Assembly (NCBI RefSeq): GCF_003838195.1
Contig: NZ_RCBY01000050.1
Coordinates: 1 to 40,608 of the forward strand
Reading direction: 5' to 3'
Length of the DNA stretch: 40,608 nucleotides
From: Okeania hirsuta
Lineage (GTDB): Bacteria > Cyanobacteriota > Cyanobacteriia > Cyanobacteriales > Microcoleaceae
Below the pieces are notes generated by a model. The model searched no databases. It saw nothing but the letters and a program-made list of their open reading frames with translations, and was not told the origin of the DNA. Numbering within the stretch: the first letter of the stretch is position 1; each line of letters starts with the position of its first letter. The translations under genes and the position numbers were made by a program. Shown here piece by piece: positions 17,971 through 28,773 of the stretch.

Positions 17971-18531
17971 ATGAGAACTGTTTTAGATTTAAAACCATTA
18001 ATTACATTAACAAAAGAAGATTTTTATCAACTCTGTCAAGTTAATCCAGAGGTGTCATTAGAACTTAGTCGTAATGGAGAATTGATTATTATGTCGCCTG
18101 TAGGTGGAGAAAGTGGTAATCAAGAAGCTAATTTAATTGCTGATGTTATTATTTGGAATCGAAAAACTCAGTTAGGATTTGTATTTAGCTCCTCAACAAT
18201 ATTTAATTTACCTGGTGGTGGTAGTCGCTCTCCTGATGTTTCATGGGTAAGACGAGAAAAATGGGAAACTTTAACTCCCAATGAAAGGAAAAAATTTCCA
18301 CCTGTTTGTCCTGATTTTGTGATTGAATTACGCTCTTCTAGCGATAGATTAAAACCTCTACAGGAAAAAATGAAAGAATATTTAGATTGTGGTTTGAGAT
18401 TAGGATGGTTAATTAATCCTCAAGATAGCACTGCAGAAATTTATCGTCCTCAAAAACCTGTGGAAATATTAACTTTACCTATATCTTTATCTGGAGAAGA
18501 TGTTTTACCTGGATTTAATTTATTAATCTAA
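17971..18531 (+). CDS. Uma2-family (DUF820) PD-(D/E)xK nuclease-like protein
   Basis: 186 residues from the ATG at 17971. An in-frame TTG two codons earlier is a poorer start. Motifs are those of the Uma2 family abundant in cyanobacteria: ELSRNGELIIMSPVGGESG, SRSPDVSWV with D89, CPDFVIEL with E119, LKPLQEKMKEYLDCG and LGWLINP. The fold is that of restriction-type nucleases, but the role of these single genes is unknown; they tend to move between genomes. It stands alone, 85 bp after the glycosyltransferase. Confidence 0.92.
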   Translation: MRTVLDLKPLITLTKEDFYQLCQVNPEVSLELSRNGELIIMSPVGGESGNQEANLIADVIIWNRKTQLGFVFSSSTIFNLPGGGSRSPDVSWVRREKWETLTPNERKKFPPVCPDFVIELRSSSDRLKPLQEKMKEYLDCGLRLGWLINPQDSTAEIYRPQKPVEILTLPISLSGEDVLPGFNLLI

Positions 18532-18565
18532 GCATTCAGCTATCAGCTATTAGCTAGTCATTTCA

Positions 18566-18650
18566 GTTATCAGTTATCAGTACCTCTGTAATAAGGAGGC
18601 TTGAAATACGGAATTATCTTTTTTTTATACCTTTAAAAGGGGAGGCACAT
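18566..18650 (+). repeat. Dispersed repeat R2, copy 1
   Basis: CAGTTATCAGTACCTCTGTA followed by ATAAGGAGGC, and further on TACCTTTAAAAGGGGAGGC. The same pieces recur at 37816-37992 (CAGTTATCAGTACCTCCTGT, AATAGAGAGGC, TTCCTTAAAAGGGTAAGC). The repeat begins within CAGTTAT heptamers. It lies between the Uma2 gene and the 3' end of the methyltransferase gene. Confidence 0.5.
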
Positions 18651-18719
18651 ACCCACAATTTATCGGTAAGATTTTATTAAAACAAAATCTTGTAAATTTA
18701 TTAGTTTTTGATGAAAAAG

Positions 18720-19571
18720 TTACAGACTTGGTTTGAGATAAAACCATTTCATCATTGTTGGGCGCCCTTCTGATAATAGTCGTCTGCGATCCAGTAATCC
18801 GTAATCTTGTAATTCCTCATAACAGTAAGAACAATTTGCCTTGATAACATGGCTTATACTTTCAATAACATTGATCGAATGAGTATCAGAAAAGCATTTT
18901 CGCAATGTAGAGGAAATACTAGGATCAATAAAATCATGTATTTCAATTAATAAATCACAGTTCACAAGGAAGGAAACATCTTGTTGTGTAAATAGTTGTT
19001 TTTCATAGCCCTCACAATCACTAATAATCAGAGCTTTTTTTGTAAATGGAATACTTTTAAGGGTATTTATATCACAGAAAGATCCAGTAATTACTCTATC
19101 AGCTACATTGTTAATTTGAGCCATTTGTCTACATAAATCTATTGCTTGACCCTTTATATCATATACAAAGACTCTAGCAGTAGGTATTCGCATTGCTAAA
19201 CCAACTGCATAATATCCTTCTGCACATCCTATATCAACTATTTCACTATAATCCGTGTTACATATTTGGCCTATAATCTGATGAAGTTCTGATTCATATG
19301 AACCTACAATTTTAGGGATTAAAGCACTACCAACTGATTTCTGGTCAGGATATTTCATCCCTTTAAAAGGACCGTGTTTAACGATTAAATCAGGAGATAT
19401 TGATAAAACTTCATCTTTATGATTAACGACCTGTTTACAGTTTGGTTCTTGTAAGATAATCCTTTCAGACTTAATAAATTCCGAAGCCCGAACTACAGTA
19501 TTATAAAGTATTCTCCAAGCAATATCATTTTGGAGAATTTGGGAAACAATACTTTTGAAAAAAAAATTCAT
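18720..19571 (-). CDS. SAM-dependent methyltransferase of unknown substrate
   Basis: 283 residues. A class I Rossmann methyltransferase is indicated by motif I VDIGCAEGYYAVGLA (about 112-126), an acidic end of strand 2 in VFVYDIKGQAIDLC, and motif IV-like ALIISDCEGYEKQLF, followed by LLIEIHDF. The last part resembles FkbM-type enzymes, where an acidic residue and EIHD-like strand follow the SAM domain. The N-terminal 60 residues are not recognised. The ending (SEGRPTMMKWFYLKP) is typical of the family. Substrate unknown; proximity to a GT4 gene is too weak to claim a glycan. ATG at 19571. Confidence 0.82.
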   Translation of the reverse strand: MNFFFKSIVSQILQNDIAWRILYNTVVRASEFIKSERIILQEPNCKQVVNHKDEVLSISPDLIVKHGPFKGMKYPDQKSVGSALIPKIVGSYESELHQIIGQICNTDYSEIVDIGCAEGYYAVGLAMRIPTARVFVYDIKGQAIDLCRQMAQINNVADRVITGSFCDINTLKSIPFTKKALIISDCEGYEKQLFTQQDVSFLVNCDLLIEIHDFIDPSISSTLRKCFSDTHSINVIESISHVIKANCSYCYEELQDYGLLDRRRLLSEGRPTMMKWFYLKPSL

Positions 19572-20102
19572 AATTTTATCTTTTATGACATAGTGATTTG
19601 AACTTTAACGACTTTACCATAAATTAAATTGGTCTAATGCTAATGCTAGAGAAGCTGTTACCAAGTGCCAACTCCAATTTCACAATTTTTAGTCATTTTT
19701 TAAACTGTTTTGATAACGTACTTCCCGCACAATTTCGCAAATTTCTTATGTTGTTAATTGGTTGGGTTCGGGGTTAGCTGCTTCAATTCTTCGTTCCCAT
19801 TCATCCCAGTCAAAACCCTTTTTAATCTTCTAAAAAACTAAGCTATCTTCTGTAATTGTATAGCGATCGCCTGGATTAAGTTGCTGTTGAATTTCCGCAG
19901 GAATTTTCAACTGCCTGTCTGGGGTCAAATTAACTATAATTTATGATTTTATAGATACTTTTAGTTGTTGATTTTATAATAATTATTGTGTCTCAAAAAC
20001 TATTATTATTGTCAAATATGACAAGGAATTTTGTACCTCACGCTTTTTGGAAATTGCTATAATATTTTTAATAATTCAAATGTTCTTAAGGGAAAAATCA
20101 CT
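19572..20102. other. Gap holding a dead antitoxin gene
   Basis: Apart from the AbrB-type pseudogene at 19689-19937 nothing is recognised. The stretch 19572-19688 may hold further remnants, but no frame could be assigned. 19938-20102 would contain the promoter of the Rpn-like gene. Confidence 0.4.
19689..19937 (-). pseudogene. AbrB/MazE-type antitoxin, broken (lost start, two stops)
   Basis: The frame reads LTPDRQLKIPAEIQQQL, NPGDRYTITEDSLVF, TAG (19830-19832), KIKKGFDWDEWERRIEAA, NPEPNQLTT, TAA (19746-19748), EICEIVREVR and ends at TAA 19689-19691. This follows the common cyanobacterial SpoVT/AbrB antitoxin: a swapped-hairpin DNA-binding strand, then an acidic toxin-binding tail. The codon where the start should be is ATA (19935-19937), so initiation also seems lost. 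These antitoxins normally precede a PIN-domain toxin; none is recognised here, so the pair has probably decayed together. The frame shows no indels. Confidence 0.75.
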
Positions 20103-21035
20103 ATGGATTTTGTTAGTCCCAAGGTTGATTATGCTTTTAAAAAAATATTTGGTTCCGAGGAAAGCACAGAAATTTTAATCAGTTTCCTAAATGCCATAAT
20201 TTATAATGGAGAAAAAACAATTGAGTCTTTAAGGATTATTAACCCCTTTAATCAGGGTCAAGTAATCAGTTTAAAGGATACCTATTTAGATATAAAAGCT
20301 GTTTTATTTGATGGTTCGGTTGTAGTTATTGAAATGCAAGTAGCATCGATGACTGGTTTTAGTAAGCGAGTCATGTACAATTTAATTAAAGGTTATGGCA
20401 ACCAGTTAAAAACAGGAGATGATTATCTTCTACTACGTCCAGCAATAGCGGTAACAATTACAGATTTTATTTTCTTTAAAGACAAAAAAGTAGTAGATGT
20501 AATTAATTCTTTTGTGTTTAAACATGAAGATAAAAACTGGAAATATCCCGATGTAGAATTGCGGCTAATATTTGTGGAGTTACCGAAGTTTAAAAAAACT
20601 TTGGCCGAGTTAGAAACTTTGACAGAGAAGTGGATTTTCTTTCTTAAAGAAGCTGCTCGCTTAGATTATATTCCAGAGAATTTGGGAGTAGTTGCAGAAA
20701 TTGAACAAGCTTTAAACATTGCTAATAAAATTAATATGACACCAGAAGAGTTAGAAATGGTTGAGCGTCGGGCCATAGCATTGCAGGATCAAAGAGGACA
20801 AATAGCTTATGCAGAACAAGAAGGAGAAGCTAGGGGAAAAGTCGAAGGACGCATAACAAAAGCGATCGCTTTTGTTATGCGTTTACTGAAAAAAAGATTT
20901 AAAGATATTCCCACTTCAATAAATAATCAAATTGAAGATTTAGCTGTTGAAGAGTTAGAAAGTTTAGGAGAAGATTTGTTAGATTTCAACAGTCTAGAAG
21001 ATTTGGAGAGTTGGTTAAATTCTCGCAACCCCTGA
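20103..21035 (+). CDS. Rpn-family (PDDEXK) recombination-promoting nuclease/transposase-like protein
   Basis: 310 residues from ATG 20103. This start gives MDFVSPKVDYAFKKIFG, the canonical beginning of the family; an upstream in-frame TTG would add 24 unlikely residues. The nuclease core shows D63 in TYLDIKAVLFDG and E77-M-Q79 in VVVIEMQV, the D...ExQ form of the PD-(D/E)xK site. TGFSKRVMYNLIKGYGNQL follows. The C-terminal third is charged and helical (EGEARGKVEGRI, then MRLLKKRFKDIP). Rpn proteins cut DNA and promote RecA-independent recombination in E. coli; in cyanobacteria they are multicopy and of unclear role. A 34-bp perfect palindrome lies in the coding region at 20849-20882. Confidence 0.93.
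   Translation: MDFVSPKVDYAFKKIFGSEESTEILISFLNAIIYNGEKTIESLRIINPFNQGQVISLKDTYLDIKAVLFDGSVVVIEMQVASMTGFSKRVMYNLIKGYGNQLKTGDDYLLLRPAIAVTITDFIFFKDKKVVDVINSFVFKHEDKNWKYPDVELRLIFVELPKFKKTLAELETLTEKWIFFLKEAARLDYIPENLGVVAEIEQALNIANKINMTPEELEMVERRAIALQDQRGQIAYAEQEGEARGKVEGRITKAIAFVMRLLKKRFKDIPTSINNQIEDLAVEELESLGEDLLDFNSLEDLESWLNSRNP
20849..20882. repeat. 34-bp perfect palindrome centred on a HIP1 site inside the Rpn-like gene
   Basis: ACGCATAACAAAAGCGA at 20849-20865 is followed at once by its exact reverse complement at 20866-20882. The centre is the HIP1 octamer GCGATCGC. It encodes RITKAIAFVMR in frame. With no spacer it could form a cruciform or a long hairpin in the mRNA. Confidence 0.9.
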
Positions 21036-21225
21036 AAAGTTAAAAGTCAAAAGTCAAAAGTTAAAAGTAAGATTTGATAGGTTCAAAACTTTCAAATCAA
21101 AAGTCAAATTTATTAAAAAGATGGCATACTCCTCAAGAGTCATCTTAAGATGACTTAAACTATTAGCCAAGGATTGAAATCCTTAGCGAGCTTGGCGAGC
21201 CATATCATCCACTTTACAATAATAG
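21036..21225. repeat. Heptamer array and palindromes after the Rpn-like gene
   Basis: AGTCAAA/AGTTAAA heptamers at 21040-21069, then an 18-bp perfect palindrome AGTCATCTTAAGATGACT at 21138-21155, then a hairpin AAGGATT-GA-AATCCTT at 21169-21184. One of these may act as terminator for the convergent genes on either side, but no T-run follows. Confidence 0.55.
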
Positions 21226-21564
21226 TTAATTTTGGGCAAATTCTGTATATTTTCTCAGATTAGGTGGATGATAGGCCAAAACAATATCTTGTGCTGGAAC
21301 TCCTTTTTCTATTAATTGGTCGGCGATCGCTTCTTCAGTCCCATCATGTTGTACCCAGATTTTTCCATCAATAATATCGACATGAATAGCACAACCATAA
21401 ATTCTGGTACTGTTATTTTTCCATCCCAAATTAACAAGTTGATAGTGTTCTCCTTCGCGGTCAAAAATTGTTTGACTTTTGATTGGGTCATTAGGAGAAC
21501 GTAACTTAGCTCTTGCTGTTAGTAATTCCTGAATTAATTGACGATATAAATCTAATTTATCCAT
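21226..21564 (-). CDS. xisI: XisI-family protein (fdxN element excision controlling factor type)
   Basis: 112 residues, normal length. Typical motifs: MDKLDLYRQLIQELL at the start, FDREGEHYQLVNLGW, RIYGCAIHVDIIDGKIWVQ, DGTEEAIADQLIEKGVP and the ending DIVLAYHPPNLRKYTEFA. XisI was named from control of fdxN-element excision in Anabaena heterocysts, but most cyanobacterial copies occur without that element and pair with XisH in a toxin-antitoxin-like two-gene unit. Here the ATG at 21564 overlaps the last 13 bases of xisH, as expected. The partner xisH is dead, so this is an orphan copy. A second xisI remnant lies at 40271-40321. Confidence 0.93.
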   Translation of the reverse strand: MDKLDLYRQLIQELLTARAKLRSPNDPIKSQTIFDREGEHYQLVNLGWKNNSTRIYGCAIHVDIIDGKIWVQHDGTEEAIADQLIEKGVPAQDIVLAYHPPNLRKYTEFAQN

Positions 21565-22065
21565 TGAGCGATCGCCTCCTTTTCAAAATCATAAATAATT
21601 AATGGAATTTGGTTACGATGAATTACAGTTTGAATGAATGGATACTTAAAAAAGCGTTTATAGCAGAAGGAAGAAGGAAGAAGGAAGAAATAAAAATCTA
21701 GTGTTGTCTGAGTGTTAAGCTTTTGATATGTCAAATATAGTAATGGCGACTCCTATATAAATTTCTAATGGAATTACTAAATATAATTTTCGTTCTGTCT
21801 CTTATTCCTCCAAAGCAATACAAAAATTAATTAATTTTCCAACTGCAGTGTGAAACTCATAAATTGTTGAAGCTGCCAAAAAAGTTTTAATTTAAATAGC
21901 AATTTTTTCACCATATTTTGTTGCACTAATTAACTTTTATGCACCTAACTCAATATAAAAATAAACAAATCCTAAATCAATACGATAGGGGTCGTGAGTG
22001 ATTATCCAACCCTGATTCTCAAGAGCAGTTCTAACTAATTGATGAAAAATATCTTTAGCAGAAAT
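21552..22065 (-). pseudogene. xisH: xisH, broken by three stops, a lost start and a 97-bp insertion
   Basis: Reading leftward from 22065: ISAKDIFHQLVRTALENQGW, ITHDPYRIDLGF, ELGA, TAA (21937-21939), KLISATKYGEKIAI, TAA (21892-21894), IKTFLAASTIYEFHTAVGK, LINFCIALEE, TAA (21802-21804), ERKLYLVIPLEIY, then 97 foreign bases (21663-21759), then KRFFKYPFIQTVI and IIYDFEKEAIAQWIN to 21552. This is the XisH family from end to end (AKDIFH, ITHDP, EIK-type core, RKLYL.VPLE.Y). The expected start codon is ATT (22063-22065). Deleting the 97 bases joins EIY to KRFF in frame. XisH has a restriction-endonuclease-like fold by family knowledge. With its start, three codons and frame gone it is certainly non-functional. 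Confidence 0.88.
21663..21759. mobile_element. 97-bp repeat element inserted in xisH
   Basis: The segment between the xisH halves is flanked by TATA on both sides (21659-21662 and 21756-21759). It carries GAAGGAA heptamers at one end (21666-21689) and, at the other, a block ending AGTAATGGCGACTCCTATA. That block matches 38390-38425 (AGTAATGGCAGTTGCTATA) at about 28 of 36 positions. The middle (CTAGTGTTGTCTGAGTG on the plus strand) matches the reverse complement of CAGACAACACAAGATTTT near 9865. The imperfect ends TATAGCAG and CTCCTATA are inverted. No coding capacity. Confidence 0.75.
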
Positions 22066-22122
22066 TCCAGGAAGTTTCCTTAAAGTTTAAGTACCTGTGC
22101 AAAATTAATTTAACATTTTTTT

Positions 22123-22150
22123 GTTGGGTTGCGCTGGCGCTTAACCCAAC
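22123..22150. repeat. Palindromic dispersed repeat upstream of recQ
   Basis: GTTGGGTT at 22123-22130 and AACCCAAC at 22143-22150 pair perfectly around GCGCTGGCGCTT. The GTTGGGTT...AACCCAACCTAC layout is a widespread cyanobacterial intergenic repeat. It lies 35 bp before the recQ start and could affect its leader. Confidence 0.6.
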
Positions 22151-22185
22151 CTACAATATAATAAATTTTTAAATTAATTATCACT

Positions 22186-24381
22186 ATGTCGGTGCAAAAT
22201 CAAACAAAATTTAATCAACCATCTTTAGAAAAACATTTAAAGAATTACTTTGGTTATGATTCATTTCGCCCTGGGCAAAAACAAATTATTGAAACAGCAC
22301 TTCAACAAAAAGATATGCTAATTGTTATGCCTACTGGTGGGGGAAAATCTTTATGTTTTCAATTACCCGCATTACTCAAACCAGGCTTAACAATAGTAGT
22401 ATCTCCTCTCATTTCTTTGATGCAAGACCAAGTAGCAAGTTTACAAGATAATGGTATTGCTGCGACATTTTTAAATAGCAGTCTTGGACTGACAGAAACT
22501 CGAAAACGAGAAACAGATATTATGCAGGGCAAAATCAAACTTTTATATGTTGCTCCAGAGAGATTATTGTCAGAGAGATTTTTACCATTTTTAGAGTTAA
22601 TTAATGCTCAACAAGGTATCTCTAATTTTGCCATAGATGAAGCTCACTGTGTTTCAGAATGGGGTCACGATTTTCGCCCAGAATATCGACAGTTACAAAT
22701 GTTACGAGAAAGTTATCCAGATGTGCCGATGATGGCTTTAACTGCTACGGCGACAAAACGAGTCCGGGGAGATATTATTGCTCAATTAAATTTACAACAA
22801 CCTTATATTCATATTGCTAGTTTTTTCCGTTCAAATTTATATTATGAAGTCCGTCAAAAAACTAATGCTAAAAATACTTTTGCTGAAACATTGCAAATAA
22901 TTAGAAAACTTGGTGGTTCTGGAATAGTCTATTGTAATAGTCGAAAAAAAGTTGATGAAATTGCTCATAAATTACGACAAAATCATGTATCTGCATTACC
23001 TTATCATGCTGGAATGGATGATGAGGAAAGAGCTATTAATCAAACTAAATTTATCCGAGATGATATTGATGTAATTGTGGCAACTGTGGCTTTTGGTATG
23101 GGTATTAATAAGCCAGATGTTAGATTTGTAATTCATTACGATCTACCTAAAAATATTGAGAGTTATTATCAGGAAACTGGGAGAGCTGGTCGAGATGGTG
23201 AACCTGCTAAATGTACTCTATTTTTTAGTTATGGCGATAAGAAAGGTATTGAATATTTAATTGCTCAAAAACTTGATGAACAAGAACAAAGAATTGGTTA
23301 TCAACAGTTAAGACGAATTCTTGATTATGCTGATGCTACTGAATGTCGCCACCGAATTTTATTAGGCTATTTTGGTGAAGATTTGCCCGAAAATTGTGGA
23401 AATTGTGATAATTGTAAATATCCTAAGCCAATAGAAGATTGGACGATTGAGGCAATGAAGTTTTTGTCCTGTGTGGCGAGGACTAAAGAACGGTTTGGTA
23501 TGAATCATATTATTGATGTTTTAAGAGGTTCTAAAAGTCAGAAAGTTTTAGATAAAAAACATGACCAACTTTCTACTTATGCTATTGGTAAAGATAGAAG
23601 TGTTGATGAATGGAAACATTTGGCAAAATCTCTCTTACATCAAGGTTTAATGGATGAAACAACTGATGGTTATTCAGTGTTGAAACTTAATCAAAATAGT
23701 TGGGATGTAATGGGGCGAAGAAAAAAGGTAGAAATTGCGATAGAAAAAAAACGTAAAATCGAAAAAACTACTACTTCTTTAGCTGCAGATGAACAACGAT
23801 TATTTGAAGAATTGCGGGCATTACGGAAACGAATTGCTGATGAACAAATGGTAGCTCCTTATGTGGTATTTCCAGATACAACATTACAACAAATGGCACA
23901 GAAACGACCTCAAACTTTGGATGAATTTATGGATATTTCTGGAGTAGGTAGTCGCAAACAAGATAAGTATGGCAAAAAGTTTATTCAAGCGATTAGAAAT
24001 TATTGTGCAGAGAATGGTTTATCTACTAATTCAGAACCTATCCGAGAGCTAGCAAAAGTTGTAGATAATTTTCCTTCTTTTACTCAAATAGAAACATTAG
24101 AATTGCATAAACAAGGATTAAGTATTGATGCTATTGCTAATCAAAGAGGAATTAGTTCTGGCACTGTTACTGGTCATTTAGCTGAATTAATAGAAAAAGA
24201 GCAACCAGTAGATATTGATAAATTAGTAACACCCAAACATCAGGAAAAAATTATTGCTGCAATAGAAGAAGTAGGAGATGGAGCATTGAAACCTATTTAT
24301 GAATATTTACAAGAACGTTATAATTATAATGAAATTAAATTAGTTAGAGCATATTGGCGGAGCGATCGCTTAGATTTTTAG
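22186..24381 (+). CDS. recQ: ATP-dependent DNA helicase RecQ
   Basis: 731 residues. The helicase unwinds 3'-5' in recombination and fork repair. Superfamily 2 motifs: F-motif YFGYDSFRPGQ, motif I MPTGGGKS (K54), motif II DEAH at 151-154 followed by the aromatic-rich loop CVSEWGHDFRPEY, motif III ALTATAT, motifs V-VI VATVAFGMGINKPDVRFV and YYQETGRAGRDG. The RQC zinc site has C387, C404, C407 and C410. A winged helix follows, then an HRDC domain (about 545-615, MDISGVGSRKQDKYG), and a C-terminal HTH_40-type domain (LHKQGLSIDAIANQRGISSG) as in full-length RecQ of many bacteria. All key residues are present. ATG at 22186. It is monocistronic. Confidence 0.97.
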   Translation: MSVQNQTKFNQPSLEKHLKNYFGYDSFRPGQKQIIETALQQKDMLIVMPTGGGKSLCFQLPALLKPGLTIVVSPLISLMQDQVASLQDNGIAATFLNSSLGLTETRKRETDIMQGKIKLLYVAPERLLSERFLPFLELINAQQGISNFAIDEAHCVSEWGHDFRPEYRQLQMLRESYPDVPMMALTATATKRVRGDIIAQLNLQQPYIHIASFFRSNLYYEVRQKTNAKNTFAETLQIIRKLGGSGIVYCNSRKKVDEIAHKLRQNHVSALPYHAGMDDEERAINQTKFIRDDIDVIVATVAFGMGINKPDVRFVIHYDLPKNIESYYQETGRAGRDGEPAKCTLFFSYGDKKGIEYLIAQKLDEQEQRIGYQQLRRILDYADATECRHRILLGYFGEDLPENCGNCDNCKYPKPIEDWTIEAMKFLSCVARTKERFGMNHIIDVLRGSKSQKVLDKKHDQLSTYAIGKDRSVDEWKHLAKSLLHQGLMDETTDGYSVLKLNQNSWDVMGRRKKVEIAIEKKRKIEKTTTSLAADEQRLFEELRALRKRIADEQMVAPYVVFPDTTLQQMAQKRPQTLDEFMDISGVGSRKQDKYGKKFIQAIRNYCAENGLSTNSEPIRELAKVVDNFPSFTQIETLELHKQGLSIDAIANQRGISSGTVTGHLAELIEKEQPVDIDKLVTPKHQEKIIAAIEEVGDGALKPIYEYLQERYNYNEIKLVRAYWRSDRLDF

Positions 24382-25124
24382 TATAGCGCTGCGCGCAGGC
24401 AACAGGCAACAGGCAACAGGCAACAAGGGGAATAAAAAGTTGATAATATAAGGCTTTTAGCTATTGGAAACCTCCTGCAATTTGTAAATATGCCAGCGCA
24501 CATTGCTATAATTCAGGACTTACGCATGAACGCTATTGGTAGGGTGTGTTAGCGGTAGCGTAACGGACAAAGCTATTGGTAGGGTGTGTTAGCAGTAGCT
24601 TCAATAATTGATAATTGATAATTGATAATGGATAATTGATAATTACCTCTCCCTAAAAGGAAGAGGATTGAATAAAAGGAAAATTTTTTTCTTGTTTCTC
24701 CTTGCTCATGAGAGACTTTAAACCTTAATTATTCGGTAACTGAGCAAACCCTATATCCAAGGGAGCAAGATACGACCAATGGAGTAAAACACAACCAAGG
24801 GAGCAAGATGCTCCCACTATTTTTGTTCTTGACCAAAATAATTACACGGGACTTACGCAAATTCACCTTAAAAACGCCATATGTAGGGGCGTTAGCGGTA
24901 GCTCTGCGGAACGCAAATGGCATTCGCCCTCAGTGTCCGTGCGTAACTTCTGTTGATGATATACAGCATATTTCGGGCAAATGATATATAAGTGTAAAAT
25001 GTTTGTAGTGCGGGCATCTTGCCCGCTAGATGTGTACCTCACGAGCAGCAGGAAGTACTGTAAAATCTGGATTATTTAACGATCAAAAAACCTATCCTCT
25101 TACACAGAGCAAATCTCCTTATTC
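24382..25124. repeat. Repeat-filled gap
   Basis: No gene supported. Contents: GGCAACA heptamers at 24398-24425; a 22-bp direct repeat (GCTATTGGTAGGGTGTGTTA, then GC) at 24532-24553 and 24572-24593; ATAATTG heptamers at 24605-24644; GGGAGCAAGAT twice within 24758-24808; ACTTACGCA motifs at about 24518 and 24851; and a hairpin GCGGGCA-TCT-TGCCCGC at 25010-25026. Confidence 0.7.
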
Positions 25125-27848
<2,724 letters not shown>

Positions 27849-27919
27849 TATTGTTGGCAAATAGGTTATAAAATTAATAGAATAAGACTTATATCAAATC
27901 TGGATAATTTGTTATTATA

Positions 27920-28018
27920 GTCATTGCGACTGGAACGGAGTGGAAGGAAGCAATCTCAGAGGTTGAGGAGATTGCTTTCCTGACGGAATGCTACGCAAAC
28001 GCTGCCGCTCGCAATGAC
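27920..28018. repeat. Palindromic REP-like element, 99 bp
   Basis: GTCATTGCGA at 27920-27929 and TCGCAATGAC at 28009-28018 are perfect inverted ends. An inner hairpin pairs GGAAGCAATCTC with GAGATTGCTTTCC, apart from one extra base. This GTCATTGCGA...GAAGCAATCTC type of element is spread across many bacteria. A diverged half copy lies at 31651 (GTCATTGCGACCCAC). Confidence 0.8.
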
Positions 28019-28043
28019 AGATTTCTTGTTTAGGTGTGTAGTT

Positions 28044-28655
28044 TTAGCCTTCCAGAATCCCCACAAGCACATCAACCAAAGCCTCCACATCCCCAGGAAC
28101 TCTCAAAGAATCAATATTTTGCTGAATTAAACGTTGCTTTTTATCCAAAATACCAAATATCCAAAGTTCCCCCATAGTCACACAACCAAAAATTAAATCC
28201 TGCTCCGGTTCCCATTCAGATAATGCAATTAACTCCACAGCTAACTGCGTAAAACCCCGCGTCATATCCTCATGTTTTGCTTCAATTACTAACAGTTGAG
28301 AATTAGATTGTAGCAAGTAATCAAGATTACCCTTTAACCTTTCATTCACACTCAAAGGATATTCAATTCTGAGCTGACATTGACAGTAACGAGCAACCTC
28401 TAAAAGTACCGGAGCAATTAAAATTTCTCGCCGTGCTGCTTCACTACTCAAACTAACTAAAGGCAAAGTTTCCTCAATTCGCTGACGTAATTCTGACAAA
28501 CGTTCCAGTTGCCGACTTGATGTAGGCAAAGATAATCTTGCTCTTTTGAAATTGTAGTCAAATTCAGCTAAAATATCCTCAGTTTCGTAGGGCAACTCAA
28601 AGTAAGAACGAAAAGTGTAAGATTTATTTGCCTGAAGAATAGAATGCTTAGACAT
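28044..28655 (-). CDS. PD-(D/E)xK nuclease-like protein of a cyanobacterial family
   Basis: 203 residues from the ATG at 28655; an upstream in-frame TTG at 28673 lies in a heptamer array and is rejected. The core reads EILIAPVLLEVARYC, then IEYPLSVNERLKGNLDYLL with D112, then QLLVIEAKHED with E125 and K127: a complete PD-(D/E)xK site. The next helix, TRGFTQLAVELIAL, has the usual Q. The C-terminus (TMGELWIFGILDK) resembles proteins annotated in cyanobacteria as restriction-endonuclease-like hypotheticals. The first 75 residues are helical and unrecognised. It lies in the same orientation as the ATPase 195 bp downstream, but a REP element separates them, so co-transcription is uncertain. Substrate and role unknown. 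Confidence 0.75.
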   Translation of the reverse strand: MSKHSILQANKSYTFRSYFELPYETEDILAEFDYNFKRARLSLPTSSRQLERLSELRQRIEETLPLVSLSSEAARREILIAPVLLEVARYCQCQLRIEYPLSVNERLKGNLDYLLQSNSQLLVIEAKHEDMTRGFTQLAVELIALSEWEPEQDLIFGCVTMGELWIFGILDKKQRLIQQNIDSLRVPGDVEALVDVLVGILEG

Positions 28656-28660
28656 AGGGA

Positions 28661-28773
28661 AGTTAAAAGTCAAAAGTCAAAAGTCAAAAGTAAGAATTAA
28701 CCACATTAAAAAAATGATAACTCTGTAGGGACATTCCATGGAACGTCCCTGCCACATTATTACTATAATTTCA
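28661..28773. repeat. AGTCAAA array and palindromic repeat
   Basis: AGTCAAA heptamers at 28661-28692 abut the start of the nuclease-like gene. At 28727-28750 AGGGACATTCCA is followed by TGGAACGTCCCT, a near-perfect palindrome of a type common in cyanobacterial intergenic DNA (GTAGGGACGTTCCATGGAAC). Confidence 0.7.

Noticed and set aside
20031-20102. Upstream TTG start for the Rpn-like gene
   Set aside because: The family begins at MDFVSPKVDYAF; the extra residues have no resemblance and read through a promoter-like region.
24729-24923. 64-codon minus-strand frame
   Set aside because: Crosses direct repeats (GGGAGCAAGAT) and an ACTTACGCA motif; a chance frame in repeat DNA.
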